Positions 23,586 to 34,200 of a stretch of DNA of 64,000 nt are shown in pieces. Every line of letters begins with the position of its first letter. The stretch's first letter is position 1. The stretch is from Atherix ibis (taxonomy: Eukaryota > Arthropoda > Insecta > Diptera > Athericidae), in assembly GCA_958298945.1 (NCBI GenBank), contig OY282605.1, positions 4,549,811 to 4,613,810 on the forward strand. The letters are read 5' to 3'. A program made the position numbers and the translations under genes. The notes beneath the pieces are model-generated. The model saw only the letters and a list, made by a program, of their open reading frames with translations. It was not told the origin of the DNA and searched no databases.

Positions 23586-24122
23586 ATGAGGGTATGTAGA
23601 AGGTTTAAGTCGAAAAGATGTGAATTACCTGTTTACGAGCTGAACACTGGAAGAAGAAAGTCGCGTCTGAACCATTTATTAGCAATAATAGCTAACTATC
23701 CAATAATAATGTATGGCTTTGGGGTTTTTGGTCCGCATATTCAAAAAGACCTCAAAATTCAGTATGGAATGCTTTTGGATAAGTTCAATGGTTTAACAAA
23801 TCACAAGAAGCCATTATCGCGAAATCAGGTTACAGTTCAATTTGATGGACACCGACGAATAATTCCACTCTTCTTCAACGAACCTGTAATTGTCGAAAAG
23901 TATGTACAGTACATACTGTATTTGGCAACCGACTCATATAAAACCTATTTCGGATCGTCGGGTAAGAATATAGTCCGCTGCGATCAAGTCAAATTCCTAT
24001 ATTTACCAACATATAACGATATATCATTGTCAACACCATCGCATGGTAATTTTCCGGAAATTTATTTTGATATTGGTTTTGATCAAGTTAATAGCAATAA
24101 AACGAAAAAGAATGAAAATTAA
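23586..24122 (+). CDS. Uncharacterised basic protein, 178 residues
   Basis: A clear + strand open frame with codon use unlike the AT-rich noise around it. The ATG at 23586 follows ATTTTCAG by one base, a good splice acceptor, so it is probably the second exon, with its 5' UTR exon near 19090-19174. The product starts MRVCRRFKSKRCELPVYELN. It is basic at the N-terminus, has a hydrophobic stretch LLAIIANYPIIMYGFGVFG (about residues 32-51), then RRIIPLFFNEPVIVEKYVQY and LPTYNDISLSTPSHGNFPEI, and ends in a Lys/Asn-rich tail. No domain, signal peptide or catalytic motif is recognisable. Polyadenylation-like AATAAA signals follow within 60 bases of the stop. The internal ATGs make alternative starts possible. 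I regard it as a real conserved-looking gene of unknown function. Confidence 0.6.
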   Translation: MRVCRRFKSKRCELPVYELNTGRRKSRLNHLLAIIANYPIIMYGFGVFGPHIQKDLKIQYGMLLDKFNGLTNHKKPLSRNQVTVQFDGHRRIIPLFFNEPVIVEKYVQYILYLATDSYKTYFGSSGKNIVRCDQVKFLYLPTYNDISLSTPSHGNFPEIYFDIGFDQVNSNKTKKNEN

Positions 24123-25337
24123 AATTACACAAATTAAATAAAACATCATAAAATCTTATAATAAATAAATTTTTATATTGTATTTTTATTTAGTTTATTT
24201 AATAAATATTTCTATTGTTTTTCACAATTACAATAATATTTTTAAAAATTATACAATATTTGATTGTATGTATACGAATTTGCTGCTTGGAAAATAATTG
24301 TACGTCGTCGATTGTGTACATAAAAAACACATTATTATTTTTATTTTTATATATTTTTTCTCTCTCTCTCTCTCTCTTATAATCAGTCAGGGTTTTTAGT
24401 CACAGTCATAGTGGGGTTGTATTATAAATTCATTAGATTTATTAAAGAAAAGAAAAAACTTTATAATGGCACTCATTCTTTCTCAACATCATATTATTAT
24501 CGATCATATTTACACATTTCATAAATTCTCTCTCTCTCTCTCTCACTTTTATCCGAAAATATATTTTCAAAAAAAAAAAAAAATCTATAATTTTTAATTT
24601 AAACAATTTAGTTTTATTTGGCCATATTTACTAGAGCGCATTTAAAAAGAAAACTCAACATTATTTAATTGATGTTTCTTTTTAAAAGAATATATATAAA
24701 TTTTCATCGTTTATTTTTCTTTGTTTTTCTATAGAAAATTTGGAAATTCACAAACATTTAATTATTTTTGAGCTGTTCCACCTGCAGAATAATTTAAAAG
24801 TGAAATATTTGAAATTTTTAATTTACAATAAAAAAAATTGTACAAAATTATTAACTTCAGGTGAAGAAATTTTCAACAAAAAAAAAAATAAGAATAAATT
24901 GTGAACTTTTATTAAAAATATAATATGCGAAATTTTAGCAATTATGATAATAACTCTTTAGTGCATATAACAAAATTGGGCAGATTAAGGGTAGTTCAAC
25001 ACTGACGACTTGTGTTCATTTGTCAAAATGTACTTTTAAACGTGAGCTGTTTCTAAAAAAAAAATTCAGAATCTCCTCTTTAAATTAGTAATTAACGTTT
25101 TCCAAATCGGTCCAAAAAATTTTTTGTGTTAGCAATTCATTTAAATCTCCAAACGGACAAAGAAGAAATGCACAAAAACGATATCTGCATTGAAAAATAT
25201 CAAAAACTTTTATACAATTTTTTTTCAATTAATATAAAATAAAACAGATTATTAGAAATCTATTAGTTCGTATATAGAAACTGATACATTTATCAATAAA
25301 TTGAAACGATTTGATTTTCTTAAATCTGTGATATATA
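24123..25337. repeat. 3' flank with two (TC)n microsatellites
   Basis: (TC)n runs at about 24358-24377 and 24526-24543 in otherwise AT-rich sequence. No gene was seen. Confidence 0.6.
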
Positions 25338-26529
25338 GAGTTTTCCAATAAGAGTGATAAGATTTCTAAGTGACGTTTCGGCCATTTGTAATATGTCATG
25401 ATCTGTCATTTTCTTTTTTCATTGTATTCAGTAATGTTTACAATTTCATCATGGACACAAGAATAACGTTTATTATACAAATTATTCAATTTTATTATCA
25501 AAATAATCGATCTCTAATTGCAACTGTTCGTGCGCTTTTGCCAACTGGCAAAATTGCAACTTTTCGTCCAACTGTGCTCGAAGTAATGAAAATATTGCTG
25601 CCGTTCAGGCAAGTGTTGCTGAAGACCGCAATTTATCGATTCCAAGACGTTCTCAAGAATTGGGATGGTCTCAAACCACAACCTGGCGGATTTTGAGAAA
25701 GGATTTGGGCTTGCATCCGTATAATCAAGAACTGAAGCCATTGGACCACCGTAAACGTCGTGAACTTGCTGATTTTGTCTTGGAACAATTTGAAAACGAT
25801 AACGATTTTTTAAAGAAAATCATCTTCTCCGATGAGGCTCACTTTATTGGTAAATAAACAAAACTGTCGATTCTGGTGCGAAGAAAATCCACAAATTATT
25901 CATGAACACCCATTACATTCGCCTAAAAGTTTGGTGTGATTTTTGGTCTAGTGGAATCATCGGTCCGTACTTCTTTCGAAATGAAGCTGGTAACACCGTT
26001 ACTGTCAATGGAGAGAGGTATAGATCGATGATTACCAACTTTTTGTGGCCGAAATTGGAAGAAGAAGATCTTGACAACATCTGGTTCCAACAAGAGGGGG
26101 CTACGTGCCACACAGCACGTGCAACAACCGAATTATTTCGAAAAAGTTTAGAGATTCGATTATTTCAAGAAATTGTGACATTGAATGGCCTCCAAGAAGT
26201 TGTGATTGAACACCATTAGACTATTTCTTGTGGAGTTATTTGAAGTCATTGGTCTTTAGCAATAAACCAGACTCTCTTCAAGCTTTAGAAGTCAATATTG
26301 AACGTGCTATTCATGAAATACGAATTGATTTAATGGAAAAAGTGCTCGAAAATTGGGTTCATCGAATTCGTTCCTGCAAAAGAAGTCGTGGAAGCCATTT
26401 GAATGACTTTTTATTCAGAATTTAATTGTATCGATTGTACTTCACATTAAATAAAAAACATTTGAATTTCCTTAACAATTAGTGTGTTTTCTCTTGAAAA
26501 AAAATCATATTACTCTTATTCGAAAACCC
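25338..26529 (+). mobile_element. Mariner-like element of the WFQQDGAT type (copy G1), 1.19 kb
   Basis: Inverted ends GAGTTTTCCAATAAGAGTGAT and the complement of GGGTTTTCGAATAAGAGTAAT, with TA at both borders (25336-25337 and 26530-26531). It is the best preserved member of this lineage here. A + strand transposase in several frames fills it from about 25452 to 26425. Confidence 0.9.
25452..26425 (+). pseudogene. Transposase of element G1, frameshifted
   Basis: Pieces in order are an N-terminal part (MDTRITFIIQIIQFYYQNNR), SQELGWSQTTTWRILRKDLG (helix-turn-helix end), and IIFSDEAHF with the first catalytic Asp. After a stop and frameshift come VWCDFWSSGIIGPYFF and VNGERYRSMITNFLWPKL. The second catalytic block reads WFQQEGATCHTA, with Glu where the family has Asp. 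After another frameshift come LDYFLWSYLKSLVFSNKPDS and a C-terminal RIRSCKRSRGSHLND tail. At least three frame breaks; inactive. Confidence 0.85.
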
Positions 26530-27930
26530 TAAATTTCTTTTTCCTTCATTTTTATTCTTTTGGATCTTTTTTGTGTACAACATTTACGCTCAATTATCCG
26601 TTTAATCATATTAAGGGTATGTCAAACAAATAATTTCTTTATGCATTAATTTTCTACTCGAACAAAAATAATTCAAATTAATTTAATTTTATTTATTTTT
26701 GTTCGACATAACACTAGTATAGAATTTTCATTCATGTTTTTTTTTACATAAGATTTTCTCATATGCAAAACAATAATTTAACTCTGTATAAATTTTCAAA
26801 AATTTGCATAATTAATTGATCTATTTAAGCTATTTAGGTACTCGTTATTTGTAGTATTTTTCTGCAGGCGTATAACTCTTACAATTTGAATAAATTTTTG
26901 TCTTTTCTAAAAAGAAAAACATTTCAATAGTCTACAATAAGTTATTTTTATAATGACAACTATGAGTAATATAAAATATATTTTGACTATTAACATTTCT
27001 AATATCTAAATACCATTAAATATTCATCTAAATTTGTCTGTTAAAATTTCTATAACAGTCTAATACGCTATTATTATTATTATCATTATTATGAATAGTT
27101 GAGAAAAAGTAGATAATACATATGATCAGTTTTCTTTTTTTATTATATTAACTTTATATATTTTCAAATATATAAATTGTTTACGTATATATTTGTATGT
27201 TCGTATAAAAAAAAATACATAAAAAACTTTAAAATAATTTTTCTTTTCTAAATGCAGTAAAAAAATAAACTTTCTTCTAAAATTTTAAATGCTCAATAAA
27301 ATTGAAACTTGGAAGAAGTCTAAATATTCTTAATATATGTAGCTTGTTGCTAGTTTTCTTTTTTGTTTTATTTTGTTTCTATTCTTATAAAAAGTTTTCC
27401 CTTATTCTTATTTATAAAGGATGTAACTTTTCAAATTTTCTCTTTATCCCGAATAATACTTTCTCTACCTTTTCATCTAACAAGCAAAGAAAATAGTTCA
27501 AATTGACTAATTGTATTTTATCCTCTATTAGAAATATACTTATTTCCAGAATAAAAAATCATATTATACAATATAATATTCATAACTATATAACGTTTAC
27601 TATTTTTCTAATCTATTTTCTAATAATAATATGAAAATGATATTTACTCATCATCTAATTGTTGGGATGGAAATAGCATTGGAACAGAAAAAGTTATTAT
27701 AAAATAATAATAAAAATTCAATTTCTAAAAGCATTATTATTATTATTATTAATGCAATTGCTCATCAAAGATATAAGACAGCCTTCGACTTTTCATGATA
27801 TTTTTCTTCCATCAACTCACTTTTCATTTTTATCGTGATCGGCGTTATGGTCGTCGCCTTTCTTATCGTGCTCATAATTGACTCCACACCGAAGTGCAGA
27901 GTAGAATTTCTGAGTACGTTTTCGCCAGGC
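26530..27930. other. AT-rich spacer downstream of Shc, no gene seen
   Basis: Contains short (TTA/ATT)n runs near 27070-27090 and 27735-27755. The AT-rich open frames lack coding character. Shc polyadenylation signals (on the - strand) should lie between about 27200 and 27900. Confidence 0.45.
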
Positions 27931-28280
27931 TCATTTTGGCAAACTTCTCAATACTGGATTTCTCAAAACGAGTTCAGTCTCTTCTGATATGATGGGCAAC
28001 GAGTTCGTCCAATGATAGTTAATCAAATGACTAATACTATCGAAAATTCGGTCTTTCGTTCGGACAATACCCTCGGGATCGATAAGCAACAGATGCTTTG
28101 GTGTGGTACCCTCAAGACCTGTCAGCACATATTGACCCGGCTTTCCTTGCGATTCACGCACGAGAAAATCACCATCATTCTTTAGTAGACCTTCTGCTAC
28201 TGGCCGACTTATCGCAGCATGAAACCATGACTCAGTCATTAGCTGTGATCGCTGCACTTCCGCTGATAAAGAAAATGGAG
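27931..28280 (-). CDS. Shc: Shc coding exon 7 (SH2 domain)
   Basis: The complete SH2 domain on one exon: [59 protein letters not shown], then the stop. The phosphotyrosine-binding Arg of FLVRES is present. Confidence 0.96.
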
Positions 28281-31200
28281 CTGAAAATGCATACAGAATT
28301 ACAAAAATTAAATCAAACCATTAGTGAAAATTGGATATTAAAGTTAAAATAAATATAAATGTCCGCTTACGTATATCAAAAACGTCTCGTACAGCGCCTG
28401 CATTCGTATTACTGTTCGTATCCAAGCTCATATCCATTTTTGGATTTTGATCTGGTGGCGGGCTATTTAAATCGATAAGATTGCTGCTAAGTCTTTCTCG
28501 AGGTTTCTATTGTATAACAAAACATTATTTATCAATGAAAAATTAATTGCAATAAATCTAATAAATAATATAATAAGAAAATTTAATTTTACTTTTAAAT
28601 TTAACTGCGTAATTTTGTTTGGTAACTCATTGTCACATAGCAAATCTGGCGGTAGCTTTCCTGGTAAATCATTGTAGTAGTCTTTATCGAAATCTCTTGT
28701 ATTTAAATTAACACAATTATTACTAAATCCAACAAAAAAATCACAATTTTATGTAAAATTAACAATATTACCAAATAAGAGAAGTTATAGAACCTACTGT
28801 GTTTTATTGATCGCATCAAAACGTAACATAAATGCTCTGCCGATTGTTAGAATCAAATCGGATGTCTGATCACCGCCACATTCCAAAACATAAGAAGCTC
28901 TCCATCCTTCTATGTTCTTAGCAACATAGGCAAGAAAATCAAGTGAGTCCTATTCAATTAAATCAAAATAAAAATAATAATAAAAATGAAAGTTACCGCA
29001 TAAATAAATAAAAAAAACGCAAAAACAATAATAATAATGAAAATTACCGCATCACCGCCCGATGCAAACGATATTCTTGGCATTTCGTGATTTGCGATCA
29101 TTTCTCCAGTCTCAATATTCACGAGATTCAAGCATTTACTCGACACATTCAGAATAACATTAGTGCCAGCATTTTCCATGCACGGTCGATCTGATATATA
29201 CTGAGCGAATTTCCTATCAATTCGACGTTTCTTTTGTGTTTTTAAACCAGCCGACTCACAAACACGATTAATTGACTCTCTAAATTATAATCGAAATCAA
29301 ATTAAATCAGAAATAGTAAAATTATTAAAATGTGACAAATTCAAAGCAATTCAATGGAAAAATGTAAATATTCAGTGATTCATCAAGAATTAATTGAAAC
29401 ATTGTACGTAAGAAGCACCCAAGATGTCGTCGTTTCTTTTGCAAAATGAATCAAAGTTACCAACAACAACAAAAAAAAAGAACTATTCAAATGCCTTAAA
29501 ATTGCTGTTTTGATGTTGAATATTTCCAAGAATTCTTTTGATAATTTATGCAAAAATAAATTTTCTTTAAAAAAAATTAAATCATAAGAAATTTGTTCAC
29601 AATTTTAGGAATTTTCAGGAATTTTTCATTCGATTCTAGTCGAATTGAAAGATCTTTTGTCACTTCATTTTGAGAATAAAATTTTCTTAGAATATATTGT
29701 AGAAACCTCCAATTAACATATTATTCACTATTCGTTTACATCAATCTGGTTTTAACGAGTTATTATGATTTATTTCAATCTTGGTTTAACAGAGTTTTTC
29801 TTTAGATCTATTCAATAATTCAAATAAAATTATCTACATTTTTCTTATAAATATTGGATTTTAAATAAAAACAAAATTATAAGCAATTTAAAAAAAAAAT
29901 TAGTAACGAAAACAATATACCATTTTAATCAAACTAAATTAATTTGGAAAAAATATAATTTTTCGCAATCAAAAATAAAATTACTTTCAATAAGCTTACA
30001 GCAAAATCGAGCTTTCAGTGAGCAGATTGGAAAATAAATATGACTTTGAATGTGCACGCACCGAGGAAGCTTTTGCAGAGCGGCTTGTTACCGGAAGACC
30101 ATGCACGTGTAACGGAATCTCTCGATAATAATTAACGATTCAGTCATTTACTGCCTACAAGCATAACGTTGCTGCCTAAGTAAATGGCTCTCTTTTCCTC
30201 GTACATTATAATTTTACACGCTCTATGTGAGTAAATATTTGAGAAAAATAGTTTAATTTTGATGATTTTTTGAAGTTTGCTCATTAATTTACGAGTATAC
30301 ACAAAAAAACTTTTGTTTGTTTTTTTGTTGTAAATATTTTTAGCATGTGAACAAATTTTGTGGTAAGTCTCCAAAATGATGATTAGAATTAAATTTAATC
30401 GATATTTTAAAATAGTCCATGCAATATTCCTTATAGTAAATTATAATTCAAAAAATGTTTAAAATAAAATAAATCAAATTTTAATCGACTTGAATTAAAG
30501 AAAATTTTATTACCCAAAACCAACTATTTTTTTGATATTCAAAAAATAGAAAATATAACTAATCTGCTATTTTTTTTATCAAAACACCTTTTTCTTAAAT
30601 AATTCCTAACGTAACCAGTTCTAATACGTTGAAAGGAAACAATTTTATCTGCTTGCGTTTGTGACTATTTTTAAACATATTTGACGGAGGTTCTACTATT
30701 ATTGTCTATGCTTTCAAATATTGTAGCCATAAAGAGTTATCTACACATACTTTGTGCTTCGCAAACTAAAGTTAAATAAAACACAATTAAAAGTTAGATT
30801 TTGATGAAATTTCATTATTTTATTTGCTTGGCCCTTGGCCACTATAATTAATATATATAATATTATTCAAATGAACTTGAAAGTAATTTTTGATAAATAT
30901 TGGGTTGTTCGGAAAGTAATTTGGTTTTTTTTTAATAAAAATGAAAGACGATTTTCTTATAGTGAATTATATATTTAATATTCAATTAAATATTATCCAA
31001 TCTGGTCCAATACCCTTTGCCATCTTTCTGGCAGTAGCATTGATTTCACGCTTATAAAATTTTTGTTCTTTGCTGACCAAAAACTGATCCAAGTGATTTT
31101 TGACCTGCTCATTTAAAGTAAACGTTTTATGGTCTAAAAAATTTTGTAGAGACTGGTACAAATGATAATCGGAAAGCACTAGGTCTGGAGAGTATGGTGG

Positions 31201-34200
31201 GTGTGGCAGTATATCCCATCCAAGCTCTAAAACCTTTTGCCGAGTAGTCAAACTTGTAGATGGTTTCGCATTACCCTTTTGGAACACTATATCTTTCCTA
31301 TTGACCAATTCTGGCCTTTTTTCTTTAACTGAATCATTCAATTTTTCCAACTTATGACAGCACACTTCAGAATTGATCGTTGTGTTGCTCGGTAGAAGCT
31401 CAAAAAAAAACGATTCCTTTGAAATCCCCCCAAACAGATAGCATAACCTTTTTTTGATGAATATTGTCTTTCGAAGTGCTTTGAGCCGGTTTATCTTTTC
31501 TACTCCAGGATCTTTTGCACTAAACATTGTTTTAGATAACCCATTTCTCATCCCCAGTGATGATACGCTTCAAAAATGGATCATTTTCTTGGCGTTTGAG
31601 AAACAAATCACAATCGTCAATGCGACGGCACACCTTTTTTCCGTAAGAAGATGAGGAACCCATATGTCGAGTTTTGAGATTAATCCTAGTCGTTTTTAAT
31701 CTCTGATCATGAACGGTCGTATTTGATAAATTTAATCTCTCAGCGATCTCACGAGTTGTTATTCGCCGGTTTGCGTCAATTTATGCCTTTATTGTGTCTT
31801 CATTAGCAAACGAAATATAATTGGACGGATAAACCAATATCAAATGCTCTAAAGTTGGAGGATTTTCTCCGTTAGCACGATCCTTTGCGTAGCCTCACAA
31901 CAAAAAGTCAAACGGAGTCAAATCGCATGATCTTAGAGGTCAATTGAATTAACAACGCGAAATCATCTGGACAATTACACAATCTAGACAGTGTTCGCGT
32001 AATAAAAGTAATATTTATCATGTTGTGCGGCTTGTAACGCTATCTGGTTGAAACCATATGAGGTCTGTTCAAAAAGTATCGCGAATTTTAAATTTCCGTG
32101 GGTTACGTATATTCGATTTTTTGTGTCGTTATGTTGGTACTCATGTCTTGCACTTATGCTGCCAAGTTCGGCCATTTTGAATGTTAAGTTAATTTTTGAC
32201 AGCTGCTTTGCTTGCACGTGTTTTGGCTCGTCTTCGATTTTTGCTCAATTTCGACCAAAAACAGCATCGCAATAACATTGCGAAAAAAGTGTTGGACTCT
32301 GTCCGCGACAACCCAAATTTGCTCGAGAGGGTCATAATTGGTGACGAATCATGGGTTTATGGCTATGATGTGGAAACCAAAGCTCAATCATCCCAATGGA
32401 AGCTGCCGAACGAGCCAAGCCCGAAAAAAGCGCGCCAAGTTCGGTCGAATGTGAAGGTGTTGCTTACAGTTTTCTTGGATTGCAGGGGCGTGGTGCATCA
32501 TGAGTTCTTGCCACAGGGTAGAACGGTGAATAAGGAATATTACCTACAAGTGATACGCAAGTTGCGCGAAGCAATCCTCCAGAAACGCCCGGATTTGTGG
32601 AAGAACAAAAATTGGCTTTTGCCATTTTTGGCCAAAAACAACACACTAATAATGACGCAGCCACCGTATTCCCCAGATCTGGCCCACTGTGACTTTTTCT
32701 TGTTCCCGAAACTGAAGAGCCCCATGAAAGGACGACGCTACGTTATATTGAGGAGATAAAGACGGAATCGAAGGAGGAGCCGAACAAGATCACCAAAAAT
32801 GTTTTTTTGAAGTGCTTCGAGGATTGGAAAAAACGTTGGCACAAGTGCATAATATCTGGTGGGGATTACTTTGAAGGGGACATAATAGATATTTATAAAT
32901 AAATAATTTTTGAAAAACACAAAATTTGCGATACTTTTTAAACAGACCTCTATTTTGTCCAGATTAATATTTTCAAGTTCAGACTAAAAAGAATCGATTA
33001 CTATGCGAGTAAAGAGCTCAGAATTGATGGTAACGATCTCTACTTTTTCGTTTCCAAAGAAATACGAGCCAATGATACTTTCCACACAGTCACTTTAAGC
33101 AGATATAATAGCTTTTTCACCATCAGTTGTGCTTTTTCAGACAATTTCGCTAATTAACGTATCTACCGAACTAGAAAACTCATCGAGACCATAATCTTCT
33201 CGTAAAGCGTGAATCGTGACTACAGCAGAATTACCAAATTTGAAGAAAGTTTTTTTTATAATTTTAACGCATTATTTGATATTAATGTAAATTAAATGAT
33301 CCATAATGTAAAATATTGTAGCAAACCTTATCCTAAACAAATATTACATTGAATGATTTATATTTTTAACAGCTGACAAATGACAAGGCTTTACTTTCCG
33401 AACCACAATACGGATAGTCCCATTTTTTACGTTAAAAATAAGGGTTCTTACCATATATTAAAATACTTACATCTGTTGTTCTAGACTTTCGTGAAAAATA
33501 TTCAAATACAGAAAAAATTCTATTCTTACCTTGCGATTTGTGATCTTGTCGAAAAATCCAATGTCTTCATTGATGTTTTAATTTCCAAACAGCCAATGTA
33601 CTAATTTTTTTTATCCAAAAATAAAAAGATAGACCAACAAAAAAATTAAATAAATGTGAATAAATTGTGATCCATAATTAATATTCTAGGAAAAATAGGT
33701 ACAGTCCTAAAATTACACTTTTTATAAATTCTAAAATTTTACCAGAAAATTTCATTTTTAATTACTTTAAAAATTTAAAAGAAATGTTTTTTTGTTGTTG
33801 AAATTTTTACTTTCTACGTTGTATAGTATATATAATAGAAATAAAAGTTTTGTAATACAAAAAAAAAAGTTTCAAATAAGCTGAAATTTTTCATATAAGC
33901 TGAAAGAATATTTATTTTACCAATTCTGCAATAGTTTTTTTTTTTGTACAATTTTTTTTATCTTATCATTTATTTGTTATCAAATCTAACTTTCCCTTGA
34001 TTTTTCTATAAATACTTTTTTTACTTTAATTATTTTCATATCATATCGTTTAGCTTATCGTACGTTATTTTTGACTTTGACATTCTGGAATATTTGTTTC
34101 GGAGTAGTGGAGGGAGCACTTAAAAGAATTTCGTATTGATTTCTTATTTTAAGAATTGAACAAAAGTTCTTAAAAAGTTCGATAGAATATCTTATTAAAA

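Larger units (their letters stand above)
31806..33408 (-). mobile_element. Mariner-like element of the WFQQDGAT type (copy E), interrupted by a mariner
   Basis: Left of the nested mariner, the - strand reads a [24 protein letters not shown] C-terminal block (31840-31950). Right of it (32951-33250) it gives weak [11 protein letters not shown] and VTINSELF blocks. The two halves abut exactly when 32059-32950 and one TA are removed. The right end TTGTGGTTCGGAAAGTAAAG (as complement) precedes TA at 33409. The left end has been lost at the join with the family B copy. Confidence 0.7.
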
